Position numbers and translations under genes: made by a program | DNA from: an uncultured Cyclobacteriaceae bacterium | GTDB taxonomy: Bacteria; Bacteroidota; Bacteroidia; Cytophagales; Cyclobacteriaceae | Direction of reading: 5' to 3' | DNA: 64,000 bases | Assembly (NCBI GenBank): GCA_943788235.1 | Contig: CALSPM010000007.1 | Span: 1-64,000 of the forward strand | In this document: positions 35,829-47,407 of the stretch, one piece after another | Numbering within the stretch: position 1 is the first letter of the stretch | Layout: each line of letters opens with the position of its first letter | Notes under the pieces: generated by a model | Seen by the model: the letters and a program-made list of their open reading frames with translations, nothing else | What the model was told of the DNA's origin: nothing | The model's database searches: none

Positions 35829-37883
35829 ATGACTCAGTCAAATCCTTTTTTTAGCCCCTTTGAAACTCCTTTTCAAATGGTACCTTTTAATTTAATAAAA
35901 AACAGCCATTATCTACCCGCCATTGAGCAAGGTATCCTTGAAGCAAGAATTGAAATTACAGAAATTACTGAGCATTTGGATTTACCTACGTTTGAAAATA
36001 CAATTGAGGCACTTGAGGAATCAGGAGTGCTTTTAGATCAGGTTTCCAATGTACTGTTCAATTTAAATTCTGCAGAAACTTCCGATGAATTACAAAAGAT
36101 TACACAGGAGGTGTCGACCTTGCTTACTTCTTTTAACAACGAGGTGAAACTGAATAAAAAACTATTTAAACGAGTAAAATTTGTTTATAATTTAAATGAA
36201 TTCCGTTCAGCAGAGGAGCGCATGCTTTTGGAAAAAACATATAAATCCTTTGTGCGAAATGGAGCAGGACTTGACCCAAAGAGTCAAGATAGATATAAAG
36301 AGATTACGGTAGCGCTGTCAAGTTTGGCTCTTAAATTTGGTGAAAATGTGTTAGCGGAAACTAATAATTATGAATTGGTTCTCAACAATGAAGAAGACCT
36401 TTCGGGTTTGCCTCAAGATTTGATAGATTGGGCGAAGGGGCTGGCCATTGAAACACAGCGGCCAGATAATTGGATATTTACTTTACAAGCGCCCTCGTTC
36501 ATTCCTTTTATGGAAAATGCAGACCATCGAGGGTTTCGCAAGCAATTATTTATTGCCTACATGCAAAAGGCATTTAAAAAAGGAGCCAATGATAATCGAG
36601 ATTTGGTTTTGAATATAGTAAAGCTCAGAGCTGAGATGGCGGAACTTTTAGGCTATCAAAGTTATTCTAGTTATGTTCTCGAAGAGCGAATGGCAGAAAA
36701 CCCGATAAGGGTACAGGACTTTCTAGATGATTTATTGTTAAAATCAAAAGAGAAGGCGATTCAAGAAGTCGATGAAGTAAAGACTTTCATGGGCACCCTT
36801 GGTATTGACCATGAACTAGAGCGTTGGGATTGGGCCTATTATTCAGAGAAGTTAAGGAAAAATAAATTCAATTTTGATGATGAGTTGCTCAAGCCTTACT
36901 TTAAGCTTGAAAATGTGATTGATGGAGTTTTTAAAACGGCTGAGAAATTATTCAGACTGACTTTTAAGCTCAATGCTCAAATTCCTGTTTATCATGAAGA
37001 GGTCAAGGCTTACGAAGTTTGGGAAGATCAAGAATTAAAGGCTATTTTTCTGGCAGATTATTTTCCAAGGTCAGGAAAACGTCCAGGTGCATGGATGACT
37101 TCTTATCGAGGTCAGAAAAAAGTAAATGGCCAACGAACAATCCCACAGGTCAGTATTGTTTGTAATTTCACACCTTCTGCGGATAACCGTCCTTCACTTT
37201 TAAAATTTGACGAGGTTAAAACTTTATTTCATGAGTTTGGGCATGCCTTACATGGAATGCTCGCAAATACTACGTACGAGAGTTTATCTGGAACTAGTGT
37301 GCCTTGGGATTTTGTGGAATTACCTTCTCAAATATTGGAAAATTGGTGTTATGAACCAGAATGTTTGCGTCTCTTTGCCCATCATTATGAAACGGGAGAG
37401 GTAATTCCTTCAGCGTATATTGATCGGATTAAGTCTGCCACCACTTTTCATGAGGCATATGCAACGATGAGACAGTTGAGCTTCGCGATTTTAGACTTAT
37501 CACTGCACAATCAAAACTATGTAGCTGCTCAGAACATAGATTCTATTGAGGATTTAGAAAAAGATATATTAGAATCAACCAATCTTTTCCCTGATATTCC
37601 AAATACCAACATGAGCGTTCAATTTGCTCATATTTTTGCTGGGGGATATGCTTCAGGATATTACAGTTATAAATGGGCAGAGGTACTAGATGCTGATGCC
37701 TTCGAGTGCTTTAAGAAAGAAGGTATTTTCGACTTTAAGACAGCTGAATCCTTTAAGAATTGTATTTTGAGTCAAGGGGGAACCCAACGACCGATGGAGC
37801 TTTATAAGAAGTTTAGGGGAGCTGAGCCTACTGTAGACGCATTGTTGAGGCGAGCTGGCTTGCTGGTTGCACCTTCAAAATGA
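35829..37883 (+). CDS. M3-family oligopeptidase (Dcp/oligopeptidase A)
   Basis: A 684-residue zinc peptidase. HEFGH at residues 468-472 (in LFHEFGHALHGML) is the HExxH zinc site, and the third ligand is in the FVELPSQILENW block. The N-terminal helical domain and the closing motif (LFPDIPNTNMSVQFAHIFAGGYASGYYSY) are as in the M3A subfamily, which includes peptidyl-dipeptidase Dcp and oligopeptidase A (PrlC). There is no signal peptide, so it is cytoplasmic and clears oligopeptides. The Dcp form fits slightly better by length, but the two cannot be separated safely. Confidence 0.93.
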   Translation: MTQSNPFFSPFETPFQMVPFNLIKNSHYLPAIEQGILEARIEITEITEHLDLPTFENTIEALEESGVLLDQVSNVLFNLNSAETSDELQKITQEVSTLLTSFNNEVKLNKKLFKRVKFVYNLNEFRSAEERMLLEKTYKSFVRNGAGLDPKSQDRYKEITVALSSLALKFGENVLAETNNYELVLNNEEDLSGLPQDLIDWAKGLAIETQRPDNWIFTLQAPSFIPFMENADHRGFRKQLFIAYMQKAFKKGANDNRDLVLNIVKLRAEMAELLGYQSYSSYVLEERMAENPIRVQDFLDDLLLKSKEKAIQEVDEVKTFMGTLGIDHELERWDWAYYSEKLRKNKFNFDDELLKPYFKLENVIDGVFKTAEKLFRLTFKLNAQIPVYHEEVKAYEVWEDQELKAIFLADYFPRSGKRPGAWMTSYRGQKKVNGQRTIPQVSIVCNFTPSADNRPSLLKFDEVKTLFHEFGHALHGMLANTTYESLSGTSVPWDFVELPSQILENWCYEPECLRLFAHHYETGEVIPSAYIDRIKSATTFHEAYATMRQLSFAILDLSLHNQNYVAAQNIDSIEDLEKDILESTNLFPDIPNTNMSVQFAHIFAGGYASGYYSYKWAEVLDADAFECFKKEGIFDFKTAESFKNCILSQGGTQRPMELYKKFRGAEPTVDALLRRAGLLVAPSK

Positions 37884-37967
37884 AGTGGTTATATCATTGA
37901 CTGCTAGGGGGCTATTCTAGTTGGCAATGGTCCAGCTTGACGGGGTTTCCATGCTCTATGATATTCG

Positions 37968-40652
37968 TTAGGGCTTGGTATATGCGTGGAGTGTTTTTCC
38001 ATTGATGAGATAGATTTTTTTTGGAGTAGATTCACCTAGGTTATGCATTTCGATGGGATTTGAGCTTTGGAGAGGGGCGAGGGAAAGTAAATTTCCCTTT
38101 AGATCAAAGAGGTGCATGTATCGATCTTCGATATGATTAAAAGCGATATAATCACCTTGGTTATCGTTATTGAAAAGTTGAATCAGTATTTTTTTATCAA
38201 GAGGGTGATTTTTCTCGAAGTAGATTTCGTCTTGATCATTGACTAAAGTGATCTTATCGCTAGTTGCTTTGGCGATCACATATTTTTTATTTTTTGAGTC
38301 TTTAATAAGGGTAAATTGGGTATCAGTTGCTGGCTTATATAATTGTTTTTTGTGGAGGAGTTCGCCCTTAAGATTCATCTGAAATAGGGTGCCATTTTCA
38401 GTGATCAGGGTCCAATGAGATGATTTGAAATTACTACCAATGCGCAGGTGGTAGTCACTTTCTGTATTGAGATTTAATTTTAGGGGGAATCCTTTATAAA
38501 CCTTAGCCCGTCTGCTGAGTAAAAAGATTTCACCATTGGCTAGTACAACCGGAAACACATCAGTGCCACCGATCCTGAAATGACGCATGGATCCAATAAT
38601 ATCCTTTTCAAAATGATAAGGATTCCATCCTTCCAGAGGAGTTCCAGACTTATCCGTGAGGAAGACATCGCCCTGCTGTGTGGTAATTGAAAACCGATAG
38701 TTTCTTTTTTGATCGTAATCTACGATTTCTAAACTTTTGAGATGAGGTGCTAAGTATTTCGGAAAGTCCGCTACATTTTGGCCCTTTCTATCTATTACAT
38801 ATAGAGAATCATTGGTTATAAAGGCATATTGTAGCTTTTTGTTTTTATAAAAGTCTATTTGATGTATCGTACCTATTATGGGCAGGAAAAGAGGGCGTTG
38901 CCAGCCTATTTGAAAATCTGAATCAACAAGATAAATTACTTTTTCATTGTCTTGAACAATTATTTCATTATTTTCATTTCTATGGTCTGTGACCAAATAA
39001 GGCTTTGAAATTAAGTGATGATCAAATTCAACTGTATTTGTTTTTATTAACGGGCTGTTTATTCCCGAAGATGGGCTGTCCTTTTCAATGAAAATACTCG
39101 TAAAATATTTATCATCAATACTTGAAAATTGGATTGCAAGATGCCTAAAACTTTTGAAAATCATTTCAGACACCATAAAATCATTTTGCCATTGTGGCTG
39201 CATTGCAGGATATAAATGGTCCCAAGATTCTGCACCGTTGACAATAATAGTATGGGGAGAAGACTTGTTGATTTTTTTAAGAAACTTTTTCTCACTTAAG
39301 GTTTTGCCCCAAGTGTTTTCATTTAAAATATCGGATAAAAATTCTTTTAGCACGGGAAGATTTGGACTCATCAACACATAGTTTTCAAATGAACTATAAT
39401 AGCCTTCTGGGAGATTTTTTGCGATATCGCCAAATAATAAAGCAGCCAAATTTTTAACAGGAAGTTGACGAATGATATGTTGATTGTACTGTTCAACAAA
39501 AAAGTGATCTGAGCGTTGGTTAGGTATTTGTTTGGCTATCGCATCTAAATAGGAAATGAGACCCTCACTATTTTTACATTCGATGACAAGGATAGGAACT
39601 TTCTGTCCATTTCTGAGTTGGATGGCACGACTTATTTCTTGATCTAAAAATTTCAGAGCATCCCGAGGAATTACAGATAGGTCAGAATAGGACGTTTTTT
39701 GATCATGGAGATCCGCATTTTTTTGTTGATCTCTCCACAAATGAGGATCTTGAAAACTAAAATGGTGAAGGATCGAAGTACCGTTGCTGATAACATCTGA
39801 CATATCTAATGGCGCACCGGTGATGCCTTTGATCATTTGCAAGGTTGTGTTACTATCGGCAAACGAAAAGCCACTTAAACTGATGTGATCGTCATCGATA
39901 TTGAGGTCTAAAACAGCAGATGTTAAAAACTTTTTATCGAGATCGTTTGCGGCAAAGGCCTGAGACCCCCTAAGGAAACTCTCGTAATTAAGATAGATAT
40001 TCCCTTCATCTTGTTTGATTTTTGTTATCTGGTGATGTTCAGCAAAGACCTCTCTAAAGGACTTATAATTTTCATCTTCGAAGGTTCTTATGGCATCCTC
40101 AATAAGATAGGCAGTAAAGCTGGCAATGAAATAATGATCATAAATTAGATAAGTTAATCGACCAGCTGTGTAAGATAAGGAAACCTCATTCAATTCGAAA
40201 CCTAAATAAGTTCGAGGTTGCTTTTTTATTGTCTTAGAAACAAGAGGAGTGATCAATTTTGACACAACATCAGTAGTGTCCACGTCATTCATTGCGACTA
40301 AGTAAAGAAAGTCAAATTCATTTTTGCCGGTATTGTGAAGACTAATGATCCCAGAAGTTTGATCAAGAAAAGAGTAAAACGAGTTTGACCCTGTTAATTG
40401 CTCTATTTTTGCGATGTGATCAGGAAGCTTTCCTAAGCTAGGGATACGGATAAGTGATTGGAATGACTCAATGTCTTTTAATCTGAGAAGTGTCCCACCC
40501 AGATCATTACTTTCGTAGACAAGCCCTGAATTTTCTGGAACAAAGTCCCATAATTCGGCAGAACTCTCTTGATTCCAAATGGGCCATATAAAGTAGCCCG
40601 AAAAGAATAAAAATAAGACTCCAAATACGATAATCAAGTTTTTCATAGCCAC
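37968..40652 (-). CDS. Large predicted membrane-anchored protein of unknown function
   Basis: An 894-residue protein with an N-terminal membrane anchor (about residues 5-24; no lipobox). Residues 30-520 resemble the DUF3352-type region: blocks like FVPENSGLVYESND, followed by alpha/beta units that score substrate-like 'energy' strands. Residues 560-890 look like repeated beta strands of a propeller (IVDYDQKRNYRFSITTQQGD, LFDLKGNLLSLAPL). No catalytic motif is seen. The bulk faces the periplasm. It stands alone between the M3 peptidase and sdh genes. I would not assign a function; the fold calls are by eye only. Confidence 0.6.
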   Translation of the reverse strand: MAMKNLIIVFGVLFLFFSGYFIWPIWNQESSAELWDFVPENSGLVYESNDLGGTLLRLKDIESFQSLIRIPSLGKLPDHIAKIEQLTGSNSFYSFLDQTSGIISLHNTGKNEFDFLYLVAMNDVDTTDVVSKLITPLVSKTIKKQPRTYLGFELNEVSLSYTAGRLTYLIYDHYFIASFTAYLIEDAIRTFEDENYKSFREVFAEHHQITKIKQDEGNIYLNYESFLRGSQAFAANDLDKKFLTSAVLDLNIDDDHISLSGFSFADSNTTLQMIKGITGAPLDMSDVISNGTSILHHFSFQDPHLWRDQQKNADLHDQKTSYSDLSVIPRDALKFLDQEISRAIQLRNGQKVPILVIECKNSEGLISYLDAIAKQIPNQRSDHFFVEQYNQHIIRQLPVKNLAALLFGDIAKNLPEGYYSSFENYVLMSPNLPVLKEFLSDILNENTWGKTLSEKKFLKKINKSSPHTIIVNGAESWDHLYPAMQPQWQNDFMVSEMIFKSFRHLAIQFSSIDDKYFTSIFIEKDSPSSGINSPLIKTNTVEFDHHLISKPYLVTDHRNENNEIIVQDNEKVIYLVDSDFQIGWQRPLFLPIIGTIHQIDFYKNKKLQYAFITNDSLYVIDRKGQNVADFPKYLAPHLKSLEIVDYDQKRNYRFSITTQQGDVFLTDKSGTPLEGWNPYHFEKDIIGSMRHFRIGGTDVFPVVLANGEIFLLSRRAKVYKGFPLKLNLNTESDYHLRIGSNFKSSHWTLITENGTLFQMNLKGELLHKKQLYKPATDTQFTLIKDSKNKKYVIAKATSDKITLVNDQDEIYFEKNHPLDKKILIQLFNNDNQGDYIAFNHIEDRYMHLFDLKGNLLSLAPLQSSNPIEMHNLGESTPKKIYLINGKTLHAYTKP

Positions 40653-40753
40653 CCGATAAGTAAAGTATTCAACTAAAGGTTAAAATCCGTCTAAGATCAG
40701 AAAACAAAAAAACATTTCGTCTGTACCAAGTTTTTTGGAGTAACTTATGGCTA

Positions 40754-41500
40754 TTAAGATTTTAAATTGGACCCAATGAATTCACGATTCATCCGAGCAA
40801 TATTGGTGATACTGATGCCTTTGGGACATTCAGCTTCACAAGCACCTGTATTGGTACAGGCCCCAAATCCTTCTTCATCCATTTGAGAAACCATGTTTGT
40901 TACGCGCATTTCACGTTCTACTTGTCCTTGAGGCAATAAGGCATATTGTGAAACTTTTGCAGCAACAAAAAGCATGGCTGAAGCATTTTTGCATGCCGCG
41001 ACGCAGGCCCCGCAGCCAATACAGGAGGCAGCGTCAAAAGCATGATCTGCATTTCCTTTGTTGATGGGAGTCGCATTTGCATCTTGTGTATTTCCAGAAG
41101 TATTTACGGAGATAAAAGCACCAGCATGTTGTACGCGATCAAAGGCTGATCGATCTATGATCAAATCCTTAACGATCGGAAATGCTTTGGCGCGAAAGGG
41201 TTCAATGACAATACTGTCCCCATTTTTGAATTTTCTCATGTGAAGTTGGCACGTAGTGATACCTCCGTCGGGACCATGGGGACGGCCGTTGATCTGGAGG
41301 GAACAAGATCCACAGATACCCTCCCTACAGTCATGATCAAAACTCACAGGCTCATCACCTTTCTCGGTAAGCTCTTTATTCAGTACATCAAGCATTTCTA
41401 AGAATGACATATCGGAGGAGACCTCACTGATATCGTAATCAACAATCTTACCTTTGGCAGCGGCATTTTTCTGCCGCCATATTTTTAGTTTTAAGTCCAT
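40754..41500 (-). CDS. sdhB: Succinate dehydrogenase/fumarate reductase iron-sulfur subunit
   Basis: A 248-residue iron-sulfur subunit. The 2Fe-2S cysteines lie in CREGICGSC, the 4Fe-4S site in [16 protein letters not shown] and the 3Fe-4S/4Fe-4S site in [15 protein letters not shown]. It passes electrons from the FAD in SdhA to the heme-bearing SdhC and to menaquinone. It is the last gene of sdhCAB, 22 bases after sdhA. Confidence 0.96.
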   Translation of the reverse strand: MDLKLKIWRQKNAAAKGKIVDYDISEVSSDMSFLEMLDVLNKELTEKGDEPVSFDHDCREGICGSCSLQINGRPHGPDGGITTCQLHMRKFKNGDSIVIEPFRAKAFPIVKDLIIDRSAFDRVQHAGAFISVNTSGNTQDANATPINKGNADHAFDAASCIGCGACVAACKNASAMLFVAAKVSQYALLPQGQVEREMRVTNMVSQMDEEGFGACTNTGACEAECPKGISITNIARMNREFIGSNLKS

Positions 41501-41522
41501 CTCCTATGAATTTTACTAGCTC

Positions 41523-43532
41523 TTACTTGTAACTTCTTTCTTTTACTTCAATATATTTATAATCAAGCATTTCTTTGTGAAGATTCGCATCTCTCGGAGC
41601 GCCATTATGCTCCCAAGCAGCCACATACTGAAAGGCTTTGTCTCTTTTGGCTTCTCCTTCTGGTGTTTGGTGTTCTTCTCTGAAATGACCTCCACAAGAT
41701 TCTTTCCTATTGAGCGCATCTTTTGCAAAAAGTTCTCCTAATTCCAAAAAGTCTGCAACCCTACCCGCTTTTGCTAATTCTTCATTAAAACCCTCTAGGT
41801 CTCCGGGCACTTTTACTTCCTTGTAAAACTCATCCCTGATGGCTTGAATTTCTTCGACGGCTTCTTTGAGATCTTTTCCATTTCTGGACATACCTACTTT
41901 ATCCCACATAATTTTACCCAGTTTTTTGTGAAAATAATCAACGGGTTTCGAGCCTTTGTTATTGATGAATCGTTCAAGTTGCTCTTGTACGCCCTTTTCA
42001 GCAGCGGCAAATTCTGGTGTGTCCACAGGAATGGCTCCGGTACGGATATCCTTGGCGAGGTAATTTCCAATGGTATAAGGAAGAACAAAATATCCATCCG
42101 CTAAACCTTGCATCAATGCTGAGGCACCAAGGCGATTGGCGCCATGTTCGGAAAAGTTGGCTTCTCCAATCGCGTAGCAACCAGGAATAGTAGTCATCAA
42201 ATCATAGTCAACCCAGACGCCGCCCATTGTATAGTGCACCGCAGGATAAATCATCATAGGGGTTTCATAAGGATTTTCATCAACTATTTTTTCATACATT
42301 TGGAAAAGGTTGCCATATTTAGTGGCAATAATTTCTCTCCCCAATTCAAGAACTAGGGCTTCGTTGGTTGCATCTTGGTGCGTAACCAAAGCTTTTTCTT
42401 TTCCATATCTTATCACGGCCGCAGCAAAATCTAAATAGACTGCTTCGCCGGTAGCATTTACACCAAACCCAGCATCACATCTTTCTTTGGCAGCTCTTGA
42501 GGCTACATCTCTCGGCACGAGATTACCGAAGGCCGGATAGCGACGTTCCAAAAAATAATCTCTATCTGCCTCTGCGATTGCCGTTGGCTTCAGTGTTCCT
42601 GATCGAATTGCTTTTACATCTTTTTCCTTAGCAGGTACCCAAATTCGTCCATCATTTCTTAAAGATTCTGACATTAAAGTCAACTTCGACTGGTGATCTC
42701 CGGATACCGGGATACAAGTAGGGTGTATTTGAGTGAAGCAAGGATTGGCAAACCAAGCGCCTTTTCTATGAATTTTCCAGGCTGCCGAGACATTACTACC
42801 CATGGCATTGGTGGATAAATAGAAGACATTACCATAACCTCCTGAGGCGATCACTACGGCATGAGCCGAGTGTCTTTCAAGTTCACCTGTGATCAAGTTT
42901 TTGGCAATGATTCCCCTTGCTTTACCATCTACGATTACCAAATCCATCATCTCGTGACGGTTGTACATCTTTATTTTACCCCTCGCTATCTGTCTGTTCA
43001 TTGCCGAGTAGGCACCTAATAGCAATTGTTGACCGGTTTGACCTTTGGCATAAAAAGTTCGAGAGACCAAAACGCCACCAAAAGAACGATTGTCCAATAA
43101 ACCCCCATAATCTCTGGCAAAAGGGACACCCTGTGCAACACACTGATCAATGATATTACCGGATACTTCTGCTAAGCGATAAACATTTTCTTCTCTGGCC
43201 CTGTAGTCACCCCCCTTGACCGTATCGTAGAACAGGCGATAATCTGAGTCACCGTCTCCCATATAATTTTTTGAGGCATTAATGCCGCCCTGTGCGGCGA
43301 TAGAATGTGCCCTGCGTGGAGAATCTTGAAAACAAAAGGCTTTGACATTATAACCTAATTCGGCTAAAGAGGCTGCGGCTGAACCTCCGGCCAATCCTGT
43401 ACCGACTACAATAATATCTATAAGCCGTTTATTGGCTGGGTTGACCAGATCTATTTTGTTTTTATATGAAGTCCATTTGTCCTCAATAGGACCCTCTGGT
43501 GTTTCTGCAGGAAAATTTGCTCCTATTTTCAT
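41523..43532 (-). CDS. sdhA: Succinate dehydrogenase/fumarate reductase flavoprotein subunit
   Basis: A 669-residue flavoprotein that oxidises succinate to fumarate (or the reverse). FAD motif [21 protein letters not shown], the covalent-FAD His in [15 protein letters not shown], and dicarboxylate-binding motifs HPTCIPVSG and [17 protein letters not shown] are intact. Its length and insertions fit the type B (single cytochrome b) enzymes of Bacteroidota and epsilonproteobacteria. It sits 39 bases after sdhC and 22 before sdhB. Confidence 0.97.
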   Translation of the reverse strand: MKIGANFPAETPEGPIEDKWTSYKNKIDLVNPANKRLIDIIVVGTGLAGGSAAASLAELGYNVKAFCFQDSPRRAHSIAAQGGINASKNYMGDGDSDYRLFYDTVKGGDYRAREENVYRLAEVSGNIIDQCVAQGVPFARDYGGLLDNRSFGGVLVSRTFYAKGQTGQQLLLGAYSAMNRQIARGKIKMYNRHEMMDLVIVDGKARGIIAKNLITGELERHSAHAVVIASGGYGNVFYLSTNAMGSNVSAAWKIHRKGAWFANPCFTQIHPTCIPVSGDHQSKLTLMSESLRNDGRIWVPAKEKDVKAIRSGTLKPTAIAEADRDYFLERRYPAFGNLVPRDVASRAAKERCDAGFGVNATGEAVYLDFAAAVIRYGKEKALVTHQDATNEALVLELGREIIATKYGNLFQMYEKIVDENPYETPMMIYPAVHYTMGGVWVDYDLMTTIPGCYAIGEANFSEHGANRLGASALMQGLADGYFVLPYTIGNYLAKDIRTGAIPVDTPEFAAAEKGVQEQLERFINNKGSKPVDYFHKKLGKIMWDKVGMSRNGKDLKEAVEEIQAIRDEFYKEVKVPGDLEGFNEELAKAGRVADFLELGELFAKDALNRKESCGGHFREEHQTPEGEAKRDKAFQYVAAWEHNGAPRDANLHKEMLDYKYIEVKERSYK

Positions 43533-43571
43533 TTCAGTATTACTTAATGTGTTTTAGTTCAAAAATCAGCG

Positions 43572-44264
43572 TTATATATGATTATTGAGCATTTGGATGT
43601 AATGTTTTAAGTGATGGAAAAGTGCAATAAATACAAAGGCCAGTGGGACTGCTACTGAAAAAGCCCAAGCCATCTTTTTAATACCGGGTGTAAACTTATT
43701 GTTGACACCCAAAGATTGAAATGCTGATTGAAAACCATGCAATAAATGCATCATCAATAAAATAAAAGAGATAGCATAAAAACCAACTCGCATTGGATCT
43801 TCAAATTTATGTACCAATTCAGCAAAGTATCTATGTTTGTCTGGGGCTTGCAAATCAATATATTTATATTTGATTTCAGGAATCCAGAAGTCATAAAAAT
43901 GGAGTCCCAAGAAAGCCAAAATGACTAGTCCTGAATAGATCATATTTCTAGAAATCCAACTGGAATTTCCTTTTTCCTTTTTCATTTCATATTTGATAGG
44001 CCTGGCACTCTTATTTTGAAATTCGAGCACAAATCCCATGGTGAAATGGAATAAAACGCCGAAGATGAGAATCGGCTGCATAACAAACTGTATAATGGGG
44101 TTGGTACCCATAAAGTGCGAAGCTTCATTGTACATTTCTGCACTTACCACTGATAACAAATTGATGGCCACGTGTAAAAGCAGAAAAGAGATAAGGAAAA
44201 AGGCAGATAGTGACATGGCCACTTTTTTTCCAATTGAACTCGATAAAAAAATCATTGTGTTCAT
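43572..44264 (-). CDS. sdhC: Succinate dehydrogenase cytochrome b subunit
   Basis: A 230-residue membrane subunit with five hydrophobic segments, as in type B cytochromes b that carry two hemes and quinone sites in one chain. Conserved His residues occur in the segments (LHVAINLLSV, LFHFTMGFVLEF, LGLHFYDFWIP, LMMHLLHGFQSAFQSLG). It is the first gene of sdhCAB, under the promoter at 44293-44323. Confidence 0.93.
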   Translation of the reverse strand: MNTMIFLSSSIGKKVAMSLSAFFLISFLLLHVAINLLSVVSAEMYNEASHFMGTNPIIQFVMQPILIFGVLFHFTMGFVLEFQNKSARPIKYEMKKEKGNSSWISRNMIYSGLVILAFLGLHFYDFWIPEIKYKYIDLQAPDKHRYFAELVHKFEDPMRVGFYAISFILLMMHLLHGFQSAFQSLGVNNKFTPGIKKMAWAFSVAVPLAFVFIALFHHLKHYIQMLNNHI

Positions 44265-44292
44265 TTAATTTTAAGGTTCATCACGTCAAAAC

Positions 44293-44323
44293 CAAAGTTA
44301 TGTTTAGATTGGTTCTCTTCCAA
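44293..44323 (-). promoter_or_regulatory. Predicted promoter of the sdhCAB operon
   Basis: On the minus strand: TTG (44321-44323), a 20-base spacer, then TAACTTTG (44293-44300), a full match to the Bacteroidota TTG-N19/20-TANNTTTG pattern, 28 bases before the sdhC start. This is the best-formed promoter on this strand. Confidence 0.6.
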
Positions 44324-44550
44324 TGATCTAGGCTAATTTGATTTCACTTTACCAGGTAATTGCAGATAAAATGATATTTTCGCCTTTTTTCAACTTAATT
44401 ATACCGTTTTTGGCCTTATTCTTGTACTAAATCTCGTGGGAAAAAACATTTTCATTTCGATGGCTATGATGTTGAGGATAGATTTATTATAATTTGGTTA
44501 TTTAAAGGCGTTTATTTTAGAGTAAATGATAGAATTAGCATTAATTAACT

Positions 44551-47407
44551 ATGAATTTTGTTAAATTTTTAATAACTTTTTTTTTAATACATTTTTTTTG
44601 CTTGGAGGTGGTCAATGCCTCGCACATCAGAGCGGGAGAAGTGATCGCCCGAAGGATCAGTAATTTGACTTTCGAATATGAATTTACTTTCATTGGATAT
44701 AGGGATACCGATACAGGTATTGACTTTGGCGGAGGCGACTTTGATTTTGGCGATGGTACAGTAATTTCAGGAGATTTTGACGTGTTAGAAACCCAAATAA
44801 CGGCCAATATTGTGCGTGCAGAGTTTACGTTGGTCCATACGTATCAAGCACCCAATAGCTACATTGTGAGTTATTCTGAGGACAACAGAAATGGAGGCAT
44901 TTCCAATATGGAAAATTCTCTAAATACTCCATTTTACACCGAAACGCTCATCATTATAGATCCTTTTTTCGGAGTCAATAACACGCCTGTACTGACCGTT
45001 CCTCCTATTGATGAAGGGATTCCAGGTGCTCGATTCATTCACAATGCAGGAGCTTTTGATATTGATGGAGATAGTCTTGCCTATTATTTGGTGATCCCCA
45101 AAATGGAAAAAAACTCAGAAGTGGTCCTTTACAGACCGCTGAATCATCCGGATTTTTATACCAATTTTGGTCAAGCCAGTGAAAATTTAACACCTCCTAC
45201 TTTGGATTTAGATGTGGTTTACGGGGATCTTATTTGGGATGCTCCAGGAGGTATTTTTAATTTAGAATCATCAGATTGCCCAAATGGGGTATCTGAATGT
45301 GCAGAATATAATGTTGCTTTTAGGATTGAGGAGTGGAGGCAGATAGGGGGGGAATGGTATCGTTTAGGTTATGTCACTAGAGACATGCAGATCATTGTTT
45401 ATGAGGGAGATAATGAAAAACCTAAATTAGAAATCCCAGATCCTATTTGTGTGACCGCTGGAGATCAGGTACTGCAGTCCATAGTGGGTATAGATCCAGA
45501 CGGACATCAGGTGAAAATAGAAGCCTTTGGAGGACCATTTGAAATCAACTCACCGGCAACCTATGAAAGTCCCAATTCTCTTCCTGCCACCTTTCAAGAC
45601 ACGCCAGGAAAATTAAATTTTGAATGGAATACTTTTTGTGGCCATATCAGAGAAAGAGCCTATGAAGTGCAATTCAAAGTGGCAGATAATCCGATCGAGA
45701 ATAATATTAAAGTAGGTCCGACGTTGACCGAGTTCGGTACTTGGGAAATCACCATAGTGGGGCCTGCCCCGCAAGGCTTGGCTCTAGTGCCTGAATCGGG
45801 AAGGGCAATTGAACTTGCTTGGGATAATTATGTCTGTAGTAATGCCAATGAAATAGAAATTTGGAGGCGTGTGGGAGATTTTGATTTAAGAATAGATGAT
45901 TGCGAAGTAGGCATGCCTCTCTATTCCGGCTATGGTTTAATAGCAAAAATACCTGCCTCAGAAACGATATTCATTGATGAAAGGCTGGCTCCGGGAGCCA
46001 ACTATTGCTATCGAATCGTAGCGCAATTCCCAAACCCGGGTCGTGGGACCAGTTATGTCTCTGAGGAAGTATGTTTGACACTAGAGACGGATGCACCGGT
46101 AATTACCCATGTCGATGTACTGGAAACCTCTGAAGATGGGCGGATTAAAATAGATTGGACACCGCCCTATGAGATTGATGCAGCAACGTTTCCCTCACCC
46201 TACACGTATTCGCTTTATAGAGCTGCAGGATTCTACTTAAAAGATGAAGTATTGGTTGCTGAAAAAATATCAGATACTTTGTTTGTCGATCAGCTGGATC
46301 TCAATACTGCAGGCTACGCCTATGCCTATCGGATTGCCTTATTTGATGCCAATAATGTATTTGTAGATTCTTCTGCGGTGGCTTCTTCGGTCAAATTAAA
46401 TGCAAAGCCTCTTTTGAGTGCTGTCGAGCTTTCATGGCAAGCGAATGTCCCTTGGTCAAACAATATTTTGGCCTATCCTTATCATTACGTTTACCGAGAC
46501 CGTGTGAATACGAGTGATCCTGATTTAATGATCCTAATAGACTCGGTTAAAATATCAGAAAATGGTTTTGAGTATTTGGATGACGGTCGTTTCAACAATA
46601 CGGTACTGGATGATGAATTGATTTATTGCTATGCCCTTACTACTTATGGGGGATATGACAATCCGATATTACCCGCTCCTTTGGTCAATAATTCACAAGT
46701 TGTTTGTGCACAGCCCAATGACAACATAGCCCCTTGTGCTCCCTTGGGAGTTTCAGTCTCTAATCTTTATGATTGCGTGTCTGGCGATGATACGGCTGAT
46801 TGTTTGGAGGTGACTTATGAAAATATGATTTCATGGGTAGTGAATGAGAGCACACAATGCGATGATGATGTGATCTATTTTCAGAGTTTATTTCAGTCCT
46901 ACGGGCTTGGACCAAGATTTTTATTTGCTCGATAGTACGCTAGAAACTAGCTATCAGCACCTAATATTAGATTCTTTTAAAGGTTGTTATCGTATCACGG
47001 CGGTGGATCGGTCATTGAATGAAAGCGATTTTTCAAATACGAGTTGCATCGACAATTGTCCTCAGTTTAATCTGCCCAATGCTTTTTCCCCCAATGGCGA
47101 TGGTTTCAATGATACCTTTACGCCGCTCTACAATACGGGAAGATCGGATTTAGGTTTCGAGAACTCTAATTGTCCGCGCTTCATATTAGCAGTCTCCTTC
47201 AAGGTTTTCGATCGAACGGGCAAAGAAGTTTTTGACCTTCAGTTCGAAAAAGAGCCTTCGATATTTATCCATTGGGATGGGAAAAACAACGCGGGCTCAC
47301 CGCTGGCCGCAGGCGTATATTTTTATGTCTCAGAAGTAACCTTTGATGTATTGCCGGGTGGCCAACAGAAAAAGACGTATAAAGGATGGATTCAACTACT
47401 AAAATAG
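44551..47407 (+). pseudogene. T9SS cargo with fibronectin-like repeats and gliding-type C-terminus, one frameshift
   Basis: A surface or secreted protein of about 952 residues: signal peptide (ends about residue 23), PKD/Ig-like strands, fibronectin type III-like repeats (PVITHVDVLETSEDGRIKID, VSVSNLYDC) and a C-terminal type B sorting domain for T9SS (NAFSPNGDGFNDTFTPL ... AAGVYFYVSEVTF ... YKGWIQLLK). One extra base at about 46882-46885 breaks the frame after DVIYFQ; the second frame resumes VYFSPTGLDQDFYLL and ends at 47407. Without a correction the sorting domain would be lost and the product not exported. PorT of the same system is at 13027. Function of the cargo is unknown, possibly adhesion. 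Confidence 0.83.

Noticed and set aside
41543-42356. Several short frames on both strands inside sdhA
   Set aside because: They fall wholly within the conserved flavoprotein gene and have no start context or motif.
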